A stretch of 64,000 bases of DNA from Multifurca ochricompacta (GCA_022496185.1 WTXG01000133.1:1-64000), one strand, 5' to 3'; shown: positions 33,581 to 45,830, counted from the stretch's first letter. Notes: generated by a model from the letters alone, not told the origin. Program-made: numbers and translations.

Positions 33581-36500
33581 ATGTCGTCTCAACTCACTAC
33601 CATTGTCCCCATCTGTGACGGATCCAACTACCACGAATGGGTTGGAATCATGCAGGCCTACCTCATGGCCAATGGACTCTGGGAAATAACCAATGGCACT
33701 GATCTTAAAATTACTGCCAAGGATGAGCAGCATCCCACTGCAGATGAGCTCAGAGATCAGAAGGAATGGGAGCGCGCTGACAATCGAGCCATCGGCACCA
33801 TTGTCCTGCGCCTATCGGCTTCCATTCAGCAGGAACACCACTCCACGATCTCCGCTAACGCTTTATGGGTAGCCCTCAAAGCTAAGTACGGCGCTGTGGG
33901 ACCATCTGCGATCTTCAGGGACTTCAAGGAGGCCCTGAACTTCCGCTTGGACTCATCAAAGCACCCTGCCCCTCAGATCAATCGTCTCCAAGTCGCTTTT
34001 GAGCGGCTTGAGTCCAATAGCATTACCATCCCTGATATGCTGCAGGGAATGCTGCTCTTACACACCCTTCCTCCTAGATGGGAGGCTCTCATCCCAACCA
34101 TCCTTGTCGGAGGATCTCATTCTGACATAAACCTCCCAGTAGTCCGCAGTGCCATCCTTGCTCAGTGGGAGCAAGACCGCTCCAGGGGTAAAAACCCCCA
34201 TTCTGCTAATAAGCTCTCAGCAGTCAAGCGGAAGCGAGGTGATCCTCGCTTCAGCCAGCAGAAACAATCTGGAGGCAAACAGCCAGAGCACACGGAAAAA
34301 CAGGCGGATCACAAGTACCAACGCGGGCGTCGTGCCGGAAGGCAGAATCGAGATAATCAGCAATCTAAGGCACAGGGGCACTCACACATTGCTAATCAAG
34401 CGTTCTTCCCCCCTCCTCGATTCACCACCGTGCCATCCGTTCCCTCTCCTCCTTCCTTTAAAACTCACTATAGGAATGGAAGGCCTCGTATCGTTATGCA
34501 CACCACTCCTAAGGAGCGAATCCCTGGCCGATATCATGCTTTTAACCAAGCTATGGATCTGTGCGAAGACATAGGTGTGCCGGGGACCGCTCACAATTTA
34601 AAACCCCTTGAGACCCGCATAACTGATAGCTTCTCAAGAGCGTCGTCCAGCAAGACCAAGCTGGAGGACCTTGAAGAGGATGGAGATGAGCGACTGCGCA
34701 AAAAATCTAGATCCCCCTCACCTATCACCATCGATACAGAAGACAAAGAGGACCCCAATGATCCTCTTGATTGGGGCTCTGATCATCTTGATGATCAGCT
34801 GGCTGATCTGGCTGGCCTAGATGAGGACAACGATCAGGATGTGTATGTCCCCTCTTTCCTTCTACCCTGTAAAACTAACAGATGCATTTATGCTTCATTA
34901 GTTCGTGCTTCTAGGGAGTCCCCTACAAAGAGCATTAGAAATGCAGGCGTAGTTAGCACTATACATGACTTTAGGTTATGTACAAATATATTGCATTCTC
35001 CACATCATGTTCAGTGTGCTAAGTGCAAAGGAAAGACTAAGGATGAAGGCCATATAACTTGGCTCTTAGATTCAGGTGCTTCATCGCACTTTACATTTTC
35101 TCTCGACGATTTCATTGAATATGAAGACATTAGTACCCCAGAACCCGTCAAAACGGCTTCTAAACCTATTTATATTAAAGGGAAAGGTACTGTTCTATTA
35201 GAACATGATGTCACACACAATGGAGTCACAAAAACGCGTACAACGTGTTTATATCCAGTATATTACATCCCTGATGTTACAGTCTCTGCCAAGTAACCCC
35301 ATTTTCTTCACCCTCCCCAACGACGACCCCTCTTTACCGCCTACCTTACACTTCCTGATCACGTCCCCATCCTGGGACCCCTCACGTGCCCTACTCCCGT
35401 CCCCATGATTCGCTTTGGACTTGTTGACCCGTTGTTTACCTATGTTTGACTCTTATCGCGTTATCCTTTATCTCGTTATCTTTACGACCGGACACTTACT
35501 TAATACCCTATCAGAAGCCAGGCTCTACGCCCTCCGCTTTCGTATATTTGGGCCCACATGACTCCATGTTATCTTATCTTTAGACGCTCATTCGATTACG
35601 TATATAAGTCCGCTGTAACTACACTGTAGACCTCAGACTCGACTTATTGAATACATCAGTGCTTGTCTTCTGGACTTCCCTTTGAACACTCTGACTCGAC
35701 CATCTCAAGTACTTCTGGTACTTTCCGTTCAACATCGTCTTAGAGTACAGCCTCTTTGACTTTGACTCTTCCCGCATAACTCCAAGAGACCCCATTGGTC
35801 TCTTATCTGATATACGAACAAACGCTGTCACACAAGTCGTGTGGAACATCCCGCACCGGACGTAACACCTGATATAACTGGAAGACTTCTAAGCGTCGGA
35901 GAGTTTCTCAAGCAAGGATTGTACGTCTATGGGGATGAACATGAATTAACCTTGCGAAATAAGGGATCTAAAATCCCAATTATTCAATGCCATCCGGCAA
36001 TTACTGGCCAAACTATCTATTGGCTTCATTCTAAAATCGCTAATTCGCGATCTTACTCCACAATCTATAATGTAGATTACAATCTAATGCATAAGCGCTT
36101 AGGACATCCTTCTAAGGAAGTCTTACATCATGCCAAAGATCACACTAAGGGATTCCCCCTAGATCTATCTTATCCGAAGACAGCTCCCCTATGCCCGGGA
36201 TGTGCGCAAGGCAAGATGCCTTCGCGATCTTATCTACCATCTGAAACATGTGCCTCAAAGCCATTTGAGCGCATTCATTCAGATCTTAAGACTTTCCCGG
36301 TAGAATCTTATCACAAATACAAATACTTTATCAGCTTTATTGATGATTATACGTCATTTGCATGGATTGTATGTTTGCGCACTAAGTCTGCTGCAATAAA
36401 CGCTTTGCAACAATTCCTTGCCATGATCAAAAATCAACATAACACCACCATTAAAGAGTGGATGTCTGATGCTGGTGGAGAATACAAATCTGATGTATTT

Positions 36501-39088
36501 ATGAATGTATTGAAAGATGAAGGGATAAAAATTCTACAGAGCGCGCCTTATACTCCCCAACAAAATGGCCGCGTGGAGCGCTTCATGCGCACTTGTATGG
36601 ATAAAGCGCAATCAATGCACATTGAGTCATGTCTTCCAGACTCTTGGTGGGAATTTGCTGTACTACATGTGGTACATCTCTACAATAGGACTCCTGTACG
36701 TCGCCTGAAATGGCAGACACCTTATGAGATACTGTATGGAGAAGCACCAGAGATCTCTCATTTGCGCGTCTTTGGATGTGGTGCTTATGTCTACATTCCG
36801 GAAGAACGTCGTGGCAATAAACTATCACCTAAGTCAGAACTTATGGTGTATATTGGGCATGCAGATGGCATTAAAGGCCATCTGTTCATGTGGCTTGGCA
36901 ATAATACATTGTACACGCAAGCCACAGCCCTATTTGATGAGAATCTCTTCCCTAAGTGTGATTCCACCAGACGGCGTGGAGTTACTAAATTGAATGAGCC
37001 TCTAATTAATGAAGGGCCAGAAACACAGCCCATTCCTTTAGTGGACGATGATGATTTCCTACCATCTTGCCTTCCACCTTCCAAACAAATAGAAGGACCT
37101 CAGGTTCTTGACGAAGAACCTAGTGCTTCACAGCCAGAGGTACCCTTGCCTTCTCCTGTGCCAGAACAACAACCAGTGCCTTTGCAGCGCTCTACACGGG
37201 AAAGGAAAGTTGCACTTCGCCCTGGGAATGTCTATGGGGATAACAGGCACCCCGTCGATCAGATTACAGACATTCAGCGGATGCGGCAATGGAGATGAGC
37301 AGTGGAACCCCGGGGTAGCTCCCCGATTCCATCCGCGCGTTTGAGACAGGTTCCTGGTCCTAGTCTCGACACTCCGGCCTGCACTAGCGACGATCCGCTT
37401 ACACCCATAAGGGGGAGTGATGATGAAGTTGAGGATCTAGTAGATCTCGTATCTCAACTAGCCCAGGAAGGGGGAGGAGAATTTGTGAATTATCTGCTCG
37501 CCAAAGCAGTTCCACATGATTCACAGCCACTAGACATGTCCAATATACAAGAGTGGACATATAAAGATATTTTGCGCATGCCTGACACGCAACAAAAGGA
37601 ATGGAAGACTGCATGTCGCAAAGAACTTGAGGCACTTCGCAGACGGAAAGTCTTTACGCTTGTGGACCCTCCCAAAGGGAGGAAGACAATTAAAAACAGA
37701 TGGGTCTTTGACCAAAAATCTGATGGTCGTAAGAAAGCCAGGCTCGTAGCCAAAGGCTTTTCTCAGGTTGAAGGCGTTGACTTCAATGAAATATTCTCGC
37801 CTGTTGTAAGGTTTGAGACTGTCTGATTGATGATCGCGCTTGCCGCGCTTGAGGATTGGCACATCACTGGACTAGATGTCAAAAGCGCTTTCCTGTATGG
37901 TGAACTAGATGAAGAGCTATACATGGAACAACCTGAAGGTTTCAAAATTAAAGGACAAGAAACCAAAGTACTACAACTACAACGCGCCATTTATGGTCTT
38001 AAACAAGCTGCCTTAGCATGGTGGAAGGCGCTAGATAAGTCCATGGCTGCGATGGGCTGTAAACGCCTACTCTCAGACTCAGGCCTATTTCTATATAAGG
38101 CTAATAATGGGTCAATCGTCATCATCATTGTATATGTCGATGATGCTTTATTTATGGGAAATGACAAAGTCCTAGTCAGTAAACTAAAGACTGATTTCAT
38201 GAACAAATGGGAGTGCAGGGATCTAGGAGACACAAAGGAGTTCTTGCGAATGCACATAACTAGGAAGGATGGCAAAATTCTACTTGATCAACAGCCATAC
38301 CTAACTAAAGTGCTGCAACGCTTTGGGATGCTTAATGCGAAATTTGCGCCCACTCCTCTCCCAGAAGGCTATCATCCAGATCCTAACACTGAACCTGCAG
38401 ATCCTTCCATTCGTTCAAAGTTCCAACAAGTAATCGGCTCATTACTTTACATTATGTTGGGCACGCGACCAGATATTGCCTTTGCAGTTACAAGGCTATC
38501 TCAATTTGCCGCTAATCCATCTCAAGATCATCTTGATCGAGCGCTGTATATCTGCCGATATTTAGCCGGCACATCCGATTACACGCTTATCTACAATGGC
38601 AGATCAAATGGCGGATTGATCGCGTGCGCTGATTCTGATTGGGCATCAAACCCAATAGATCGCCGATCCACTACTGGATACATGGTGAAAATAGCGAATG
38701 GGATATTCAGCTGGAATTCTAGAGCGCAAAAGACCACAGCGCTCTCATCCACTGAAGCAGAATACATGTCGCTTTCTGACACAATGCAACAGATTGTATG
38801 GATCAAATCGCTTCTAAGCGAAATTGGTATTGATCTAGGACCCATTCCTCTCTGTGGTGATAACCAGGGGTCCATCTTTATGGCCTCTAATCCTGTACAA
38901 GAGCGACGGATAAAACATATTGATATCCGCTTCCATTACATCAGACAATTATACAGGAGAAGAAAATTGAGCTATTCTTTATTGAAGGCTCTGAGAATCC
39001 CGCAGACATGTTCACCAAGAATTTGGGACGCGTCAAATTCCTGAAATTCAGGAGTCAACTTGGGCTAGAGATTAACTCGCCTAAGTAA
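33581..39088 (+). pseudogene. copia-2 gag-pol, interrupted and mutated
   Basis: The ATG at 33581 (MSSQLTTIV) is preferred over 33479 because the gag domain (DGSNYHEWVGIMQAYL) follows at once. Gag has no CCHC knuckle; instead there is a basic stretch with KYQRGRRAGRQNRD (about 34315). Protease is LLDSGASSHF (about 35067). A solo LTR splits the frame at IPD/ITGRLLS. Integrase residues are visible in HSDLKTF, SDAGGEY and QQNGRVERF. RT has VYVDDALF. RNase H has ADSDWA, STEAEYM and GDNQG. In-frame TGA occurs at 37296 and 37824 at arginine positions. A single-base loss near 38948 shifts the last 45 codons. Confidence 0.9.
35275..35867 (-). mobile_element. Solo LTR of the 590-bp family, in copia-2 pol
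   Basis: 593 bp in reverse orientation, TGTTACAGTCTC...CGGACGTAACA on the plus strand. The target duplication CCTGA lies at 35270-35274 and 35868-35872. Removing it restores the copia-2 frame. Confidence 0.9.
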
Positions 39089-39134
39089 GGATAATTGCTT
39101 AGCACGCTTAGCAGCGGCACTTAGCAAGGGGGAG

Positions 39135-39482
39135 TGTTGAACCAGAGTACTGGTACAGAGCTACCGGAGATCGGTCCGACATAAGATTGTGATCATGCGT
39201 TTCAGAGATAACGCAGCCAATCACAATCACTTAGATACTTAATGATCCTAATACATCCAAAAGCGGTCATGTGACTATAATCACATTATAAACGCATTGT
39301 ACTTACGATTAGATTAATAGCCGATTAGTACATGCAGATGTATATAAAAGCCTATGTAAATATGCTACAGAAATTAAGTTGCTATCACATCATTAAAAGC
39401 ATCTAAGCCTCTACACAAACAAGGTGAGATAGAGTAGTAAAGTAGCATCTAAAGTACAGTCTGCGCCATGCCTGATTCTTCA
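39135..39482 (+). repeat. 3' LTR of copia-2
   Basis: 348 bp. It differs from the 5' LTR only at ACTGG versus ACCGG and CCGAC versus CCAAC. Confidence 0.96.
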
Positions 39483-39646
39483 ACAAGCCCTTCATATCAA
39501 TAATCCATTTCATGCGGTCTCGGTATGTGATCCAGTTGGATCCATCTGCTGCTAACTTGATAACATTGAGTTTAAGGTCGTCAGTCATAATGAAAGAGTG
39601 TAGTGCAAATGACGCAAGTAAGTTTCAAGTTTATTTAGCAGCAGCA

Positions 39647-39658
39647 GGGCCCATAACC
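39647..39658 (-). other. Primer-binding site of copia-1
   Basis: Reads GGTTATGGGCCC on the minus strand directly after the 5' LTR. It is complementary to the anticodon arm of initiator Met tRNA, the half-tRNA priming known from Drosophila copia. Confidence 0.85.
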
Positions 39659-40085
39659 TGATAAGATTATGGGGGCCAGATAGGGGTACACGCGTGTAAA
39701 AATAGGAAAAAGAATACAATGCTCTCTTGATTCGCTTTTTCAAGCCTTTTTTATACAATTTACACTACAGTTAATTTCAATACAAGTATGAGAGTTTTGT
39801 AAATAGGGGTTAAGTAAATGAGACATTTTATCTTGTGACTTTTTCAATTTGTCACGCTTGTATCAGTTAGATAAAATAATCAAAATAAAATAAATGTTAA
39901 TCTTGTAATTGTAAACTTTTAACCATAGAGTCTGTAGAATCAAATGTGAGACGCAAACAAGATCGAAGTTCATCACCCCTGAGGGGTGCACCAAAAATTA
40001 ATTGTTCTAGCCAAAGGCTAGAACTTTTGACGACTGTGGTGCGCTTTTGCGCTCCTCCAGGTCGTCGATGGATCGTAATCCATCA
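39659..40085 (-). repeat. 5' LTR of copia-1
   Basis: 427 bp, uninterrupted. It contains the intact AATGTGAG site into which hAT copy A inserted in the sister LTR. It ends immediately before the CCTCT target duplication. Confidence 0.95.
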
Positions 40086-40800
40086 CCTCTTTCCCGTCTT
40101 GACGATGCACTGTAATAGATCCAGGGTAAAATTGCCAACCCTAATACTCCTACCACGTGCGCGCACAGAGACGAGAATACGAGAGATGAGGGGGGCTAGA
40201 TCTCCTAGAAACAAAAGAGAAACCCACTTGGCAAGCCCAGCATGCTTCACTTTGTTCATCTCTTCCCAAAGTCCCTCAAAGTCATCGTTTTCAACACTCC
40301 ATGGTCCATGAACAAGAGATGTTTAATCCCAACTAGAAAATGGAGGGGGGGCGCCGGCAGGTTGATTGGGATTGGTCAGCTTAAAGGTGTGTGTGAGGAA
40401 GTGAAACGGTACTCGTACCTTTTGCAAACTAGGATGTACTTCCTCCGACACCACACCACCATCATACTTGGTCGTGATCCAAACATCCTCTTGCCCGAGC
40501 CCGCTCTCCCGTATCGCCTTGCCGACGAACTGCTCGTTCGTGTAGATTGTTTTTTTTTGTTCCAAAATAGAAAATCCCCCCACCCCCACTTAGCTCTGGA
40601 CGCGAAACGCAAAAAAATAAAATAGAAAAGATCCAGACGCATTGGCGGCTGTGTCGAGGTGCGAAATCCCGCTTCTAGCGCTTGTTCCACGATTTCGTTC
40701 ACGTCCTGTGTATAGTCGTTGATAATGAACGTGATCATGTCATTTTTGTCAGAGCGCGTACCTCAAACTTGAATTTAGAGGTCATATCAAACACAAGTAC

Positions 40801-41818
40801 TGGGATCTATACTCGCATGGGCCCTTTGCTTGGAGGAGGGGGGGGCTGGTTTTGTTATGTTTTTGTGCTTGCTAAGTCGCGCAGTTACTAGTACAATGGA
40901 TCCCCTAGCAACTACTGGATGGTGAGAGGGCAAAGCCCTTGAAGGGAAAACCCGAGAGGAAAAGTGTGATGTGTAGGTTTACACCGTCCAAGACAAATGC
41001 AAGGGAAGACTAGTCAGGTGATGGTCTATGCTGAAGGTCATGTGATCGCCCTTGGCCGCGGTAGTATATTTTATGAATGTACATAAAACAGTGTAAGTAA
41101 GGTGGCATACATAGGAAAACAAAGAGTCATACATGGGCAGGTAAGGTGACAGAATTAATAAAGAAGACGGTGGTCCTAAGTGACATGAGCAGAAAGGTAG
41201 TCGAATAAAACAAAGTTCCGTGATAACACAATGTCCTTTCAATTATGACATCGGCCAAGCGCAAGTGGCACCACAGCCAATACCAATCGCAGGAATGGCA
41301 CAATGAGACGAGTAAGGTTTGAGGCAGAGCACAGCGGACAAATGCGATCCTAGGTGGCTCACCGGGTGTTTAGGCTCAAGATAAAGTTGTTGTGAGGAAT
41401 GCTGAAGGACAACGGCGCAGGTGGCATGAGACATGATAAAAGATGTGAGGGTGAGGAAAGAGACGATGAGACGATGCTAGAGGTTGAGCAGGCTGCAAGG
41501 TGAGCGTCGTCAAGAACGCTATCTATAAAGCAGAGAGAGTGGACTTTGACGTGTTTTTGCTCTGAATGTATGGGATGGGTGGTAGTGCCAATGCTGCTGC
41601 TGCCAGAAGCCTGTGGCCCGTACTGTGCCCGTCTGAACGAACGAGGTATGCCTGAGTAGGAGTAGGAAGAGTGTATGTATAGACATGAAACTCGATAATA
41701 AGCTACAACCTGTGTGGTTATGTTTGGTCCAGTCCGGAAATGAAGGGACACGGCTAGCGCCTGAGCTATCCTTATATTTGGAATAGCAGCCACGGATAGG
41801 GAAGATCTGGGTGTATGC
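40801..41818. other. Gene-free stretch of duplication unit 2
   Basis: Corresponds to 15226-16290. It contains the decayed counterpart of the small ORF at 15715-15963. Nothing else is recognised. Confidence 0.4.
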
Positions 41819-42184
41819 GCTTCCACACCAATAAACCTCTCCTCGCACGCCTCTCTACCTGCGACAACTCTACCCCAGCTACCTTCCCCCACATTCCTCT
41901 CCATTTCCCCCTCTACTCTGCCAGGCGACACACTCTTCAGTTTCTCCCTGACTGGGCCCTGGAACAAGACCCTGTGCCGTGGCACATCCTCTTCACCCAC
42001 AAGCCCTTCGTCGAGGACTTGCTTACCTTTATTCAGGACATGTGGGCCTTCTTCGAAACGACCTTGCGAGCCAGATTAAGTCTGAGTCGGTGACGTCGGG
42101 TGGTATGGGTATGTCTCGGTAGTAGCCGCGCGATTTAGGCACGGCCTTGAAGCACGCTAATAAAATCGATTTCAAAAAAAAAAA
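41819..42184 (+). mobile_element. 5'-truncated LINE tail with poly(A)
   Basis: The frame to 42093 contains IPLHFPLYSARRHTL and FVEDLLTFIQDMWAFFE, resembling the C-terminal end of fungal non-LTR retrotransposon proteins (the zinc-knuckle 'H-CPLY-R' region and final helix). It is followed by about 80 bp of 3' UTR and an A-run of 11 at 42174-42184. It starts where identity to unit 1 stops. No target duplication was found. The match is by pattern only. Confidence 0.5.
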
Positions 42185-42376
42185 GAAAGACAACGGAGAT
42201 GCTGGCCCGGACCAACAGCGTCTGACCATGTGTCCCTTGTATAGAACCTCAGCCTTCTACCACAAAGACTGAGCTATTCGCTTTACAGTCTCCCACAGCG
42301 AGACTTACCAACCCAGGAAGCTAGAGGAAGAAGGACATACTTGCCCTTGTTAACACCTGTCCCGCTCTCCCCTGCC

Positions 42377-42570
42377 AGGACCAGTGCGGACTGCTCAACT
42401 TTGGGTAAAACATGCTTCCCGAACGCGACCCTCCAAGCGCTCCTGCAAAACCCACTCTTGCAGAACTACTTCCCCGGGGACAAGCATAGCCCTAGATGGT
42501 GCAAGAACAAGGAAGACTGAGACTGCTGCGAGAGCGAGACAGGGCTTTTTGCCGCCACGAACCCTTCACC
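42377..42570 (+). pseudogene. Ubiquitin-specific protease fragment (Cys box)
   Basis: After an apparent intron acceptor (CCCTGCCAG) the sequence reads QCGLLNFG, then in the +1 frame TCFPNATLQALLQNPLLQ and NYFPGDKHSPRWCKNKED. This is the USP/UCH catalytic Cys box (GLxNxGNTCFxNxxLQxL), followed by a Cys-rich segment as in USP22/Ubp8-type enzymes. The frameshift falls inside the Cys box, and a TGA follows KED. The rest of the protease is absent, so this is a captured or decayed exon. Confidence 0.6.
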
Positions 42571-43692
42571 CTCCCCAATCAACGTTCGGTCCGACCGCCC
42601 TGCCCTGGTTGCAATGACTTGACGCGCTCCGGGGACGTTTGTCGGATACGTTCAGCAGGACGCGCATGAGTGTGTTTGATCACGTTGGCTGAATGCGGCC
42701 CACACCAGCCCGCGCGGGGGAGGAGGAGGTCCATGCTTCTCAAGTGCAATTGTATTGTGCACAGCACTTTTGGCGGCATGCTACAAAGTGACATGCATTC
42801 GTTGTCCGAAGTGTACTAGTCATCAGCGAGATCGCAGACCTCTACCTCGATATACTGTATCTATATCTCTCTCGGTCTCAGGCACAGGGGGAATACCTCC
42901 GAATATTTGCTTCAGGCGGTACGGCCACTTTTTCTTTTTTTGATTACTAAATGTTGACATTCGTGTGTTAACAAGGCTCACACAGTCCGAGAACCTTTCA
43001 GTCAAAGATCGGATGTGTCATAAATGCGGTAATGTCTCGCAGGAGTGCAAATATAGATCAAGCGCCTTCCTCCATCCAGTTCAAAGTTGGGTGAGTGGGT
43101 ATTTCCGCCCAGAACTCCATTGATACAGAAGATAGAATGAGCGGGAAAGGAAAGCTTGAAAGAGCAAGGACAAAGGACAGATGTAGCAGACACAGTGTCA
43201 GGGGAATTTGTGGTGTGGCGCAGCAATGGTTGTGGATTCGAAACAAGACAATAGAGAAGCAAATGAAAGCAGGCGAGTTTTGAGAAGATGGGAGATGCCG
43301 AGCGCACCGAGCTACCTGTACAGGAGTATTCCAACCGGGGGTAGAAGCAGAAGAACGGCAAAAGAATGAAATTCTGAGTCTTCGTCTAGCAGGTCCCTGG
43401 GTGGTGTTCGCCTGTATACTCACTCACAATGAACACATGGCCAAAGGTGAGATGACGTGGCAGTGAAAGAGTAGCAGCCCTTTCTCTGAGCCAAAGCGAG
43501 CACGCATAAGGGGTGATTGCGGTCATCTGGGGAAGTTCCTGATGGTCCAGGCGAAAACATGGTAGTTGCACAGGTAACACGCTGTAAAATTTGATTGTGG
43601 AAGCAAATTATTCTCACGGGTCACGGTCACGGGACGTGCTGTTGTTGTCAGTCAATTTATCTCAACTCAAACAACAAACGACCGAAACGACC
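42571..43692. other. Gene-free stretch; end of duplication unit 2
   Basis: 42571-43129 is unassigned. 43130-43579 matches unit 1 (16700-17467 without its solo LTR) and contains the empty site of that LTR. 43580-43692 is the probable 5' flank of the Crinkler-like gene. Confidence 0.4.
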
Positions 43693-45830
43693 ATGACCAC
43701 AGAACTCACCCTTTTTTGTCTGGCTGTCGATAGCCAAAATGTTCCTATTGGGAACGTCTTGAAGCTTTAAAATCCAATCGGATGATGATGCCTCAGACCT
43801 CAAAGAAGCTATCAAGGCCCAGATGGCTCCCAGATCGGACAACCTCGCGGCAAACGAACTCATTCTTTGGAAGCTATTGAAACCCGTGCGCGTCCCTTCC
43901 CCTGTCAAAACTATGATCGCGGCCATTGAATTCCCCGACTCCGAGTCTAAAGTTGCGTTCGATGGAAATGGAACCGTTCAGGTTCTCCACCCTGCCATGG
44001 AGCTCTCTGAATACTGGGAAAACCCTCCAAAGAAGGGCCATTTACATATTGTTGTACAGGTGCCATGTAAGTCTCAATTCTTATTGGATTGCCACATGTG
44101 TTTGACAATAATCCAGTTGCCGCGCCATCCATTCTGCCAGGTAGTTTCCCAGTCACCATGGACTCATCGACACATTCACTCACAGGCATCCTACTTGCCT
44201 TGCACACACAGAATATCCCATTCTAGAGGGCCTCCCTGGAAATTCCCATGAACCACTCCCATTCGCCGACCAGATCACATTCAGTGTCCCCTCTGAAGAA
44301 TGTTTCCTTTGCCTCTATTTGCACGATATTAGTCCGAACAAGGTCAAATTTGCGTCCAAGATGGGAACCCCTTCCTACATTCACAATTTCCAGAAGTCGT
44401 TGAACCGTCAACGTGTGATCTCACCAAATGTGAGTGTGACCACCATTTCCTGTGATTCACCTTGCTGAGTTCACTTTTTATATATGCGACAGGGTCATCG
44501 ATGTTAAGAGAATATCTCGGGAATTCATTTGATAAATATTTTCGAGATGAAACAAATTCTGATGATCCACCAATGGTGAGGAACAGTGAAATTGGGCTGT
44601 ACTTGCATATCCTCTCTAGTTCAGAGATCCTGGCGGCGCAAAAATTCGAACATAAGAAAGAGGAGCACATTTTCACTGCTTTCCTGTATGATGTTGCAGG
44701 TGAATTAAAACAGCTGTTAAGATCAGAGGCTAAAGCTGAGTTGTGAGTTGTGATTCACATAGGGCTTCTTTGGGATTGATCTTGTCTGATTTATCTGACA
44801 GTGGGACCAATTGGCCTTTCCCGCTGCTTGCTCAGCTTCAAAATGAGCAAAACAAACTACAATTGTACTACCCAAGGAGTGACTTCCGTCTAGACGTCAA
44901 GGGCTTTCCGCGTTGTATTATGGAAGTGACCTCGCATGAAGGTGGTAGACAGGACAACCAATCAGACCAGAATCGGACGCTTTTGCAAGGGTCATGCCTT
45001 GCAAGACTGGGCAATGTGCCGACGTCTGAACCCAATTCGGATCCGGTTGCCATCACGGCAATATTTATTGACAGGGAATTGATGGCTCATGAATATCTGA
45101 TGGATCAGCCTCCAGAAGCAAAGAAGGTAAGAAGAGCAAATTGAAGATGCGTTATGTGATTGATGTATGGGATTCATTAGGTGTTATACCATGAGGAGAC
45201 TTTCAAACTAACTGAATCAATGGAAGCATTTAATTTCGTTTTCCGGTTGTACAACCTGCTTTCAAGAGTAATCGAGGATAATGCAAAGCTGGATCAATAC
45301 TCTTTATCGAGGCTTGGCGAATTTCTACATCTATTGCAATGATGATTCTATTGACATTATTGAAGATTGATTGGTGCAGGAGACTCTTGAGCATGCTGGG
45401 TACCAGATCACACAGCAAGAGGACGACCGGGTGGTTGCTTAGGTGCGCGTCTCTTCATTACTTTTCATGACTTGCAGCTCACGACTTGGAATATAGCTCA
45501 CGTCGAGAATGCGCACGGCGAGCTCATCCGATGGCACGCTAATTGTGTTAAAATTCCTGGATGACGACACAGACAATGGGTGTGGACGAGCTGAAGATCT
45601 TGCGATACCCCAGCGGGTTCAAAATTACACCAAATCACGCCATCGAGCTTCATGGTGTTGTCGACCTCACCATTGGAAAGGTGATCGCATTGCCTCGGAG
45701 GACTCCACTTGACAACTACCTCCGGTCGCGGCATCCTCTTCTATCAGCGGAGTCGTTGCAGAACCTTCTCAACTTATCCCATTGTCTAGCCTTCCCTCAG
45801 ACGCAGCCTCGATCTTGAGAAGATATGAAA
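43693..45830 (+). pseudogene. Crinkler-like N-terminus, nuclease-like region and kinase N-lobe
   Basis: The ATG at 43693 gives MTTELTLFCLAVD and then, after a one-base insertion near 43769, SDDDASDLKEAIKAQMAP and LAANELILWKL, the Crinkler (CRN) ubiquitin-like header. Later exons read LPFADQITFSVPSEE (44260), SSMLREYLGNSFDKYF (44500), RLDVKGFPRCIMEVTSHEGG (44890) and LLQGSCLARLGNV, a pattern like a PD-(D/E)XK nuclease core. Then come AITAIFIDRELMAHEYL and FRLYNLLSRVIEDN (45240). From about 45500 follow IVLKFLDDD, DELKILRYPSGF and VIALPRRTPLDNYLRS, a kinase N-lobe with the VxK lysine. The frame then ends; the C-lobe lies inverted downstream. CRN proteins combine such headers with nuclease or kinase effectors. 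Exon borders are approximate. Confidence 0.6.

Larger units (their letters stand above)
32877..39482 (+). mobile_element. Ty1/copia element 2, complete, nested in copia-1 gag
   Basis: 6606 bp. The target duplication ACAAG lies at 32872-32876 and 39483-39487. Both LTRs are 348 bp and differ at two positions, both CpG transitions. The polypurine tract AGCAAGGGGGAG precedes the 3' LTR. It lies opposite in direction to its host. Joining the host across it restores the copia-1 gag frame. Confidence 0.97.
28024..39588 (-). pseudogene. copia-1 gag-pol, interrupted and mutated
   Basis: The start ATG is at 39588 (MTDDLKLNVIKL). The first 35 or so codons are cut off from the rest by copia-2. The frame resumes at 32876. 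Gag carries one CCHC knuckle, CFNCHKKGHVKVEC (about 32261-32303). Protease DSGASRH (about 32060) lies in another frame than gag. Integrase shows HTDLWGP, RSDRGGEF and NGMAES, so DDE is intact. RT shows FDFNGAYLNGE and HVDD. RNase H shows GYTDADGA, AESEYV and YCDNQ. In-frame TGA codons precede KYYVTFTDD (about 31410) and FDWDIESFD (about 29274), and one lies after the protease (YQSIPP). A solo LTR splits integrase from RT. The element is not autonomous. Confidence 0.9.
26137..40085 (-). mobile_element. Ty1/copia element 1, complete, carrying three nested insertions
   Basis: Both LTRs are 427 bp once the nested hAT element is removed (26137-28023 and 39659-40085). The target duplication CCTCT lies at 26132-26136 and 40086-40090. 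Transcription is leftward. The polypurine tract next to the 3' LTR reads GTGGGGGAG on the minus strand. Subtracting copia-2, the solo LTR, the hAT element and their target duplications leaves about 5.28 kb, a normal copia length. The uninterrupted target is present in the other duplication unit at 14492-14508 (GACCCTCTTTCCCGTC). Confidence 0.96.
25655..40800 (-). pseudogene. Aldo/keto reductase pseudogene, copy 2, split by copia-1
   Basis: The 3' part lies at 25655-26131 (LHLYNYASWKDVLEF, FSAKHAIVTE, IDEAGTKGS). The 5' part lies at 40091-40800 (EQALEAGF, ATRESGLG-type helix, TTKYDGGVVSEEVH, DFEGLWEDMNKVKDAG-type helix). The copia-1 element interrupts the exon at KTGKRVP; 5-bp CCTCT flanks it. 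A missing T before HLDTAA (near 40665) shifts the frame here, whereas copy 1 has a different frameshift 13 bp away. In copy 2 the Trp of ASWKDV is kept (copy 1 has Arg). Confidence 0.75.
18490..43579. repeat. Segmental duplication, unit 2 (expanded by insertions)
   Basis: Counterpart of 8397-17467. Without the 13.95-kb copia-1 nest it is about 11.1 kb. NACHT-ankyrin gene positions in the two units differ by a constant 11,634 bp across seven exons, so no indel has entered that part since the duplication. The differences outside are described under unit 1. Confidence 0.85.

Noticed and set aside
41359..42000. 213-codon minus-strand frame
   Set aside because: It is antisense to the LINE tail and runs across the junction with duplicated DNA.
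42925..42945. T-rich run as the poly(A) tail of a second, minus-strand LINE
   Set aside because: The run is short and mixed, and the adjacent sequence gives no convincing LINE protein.
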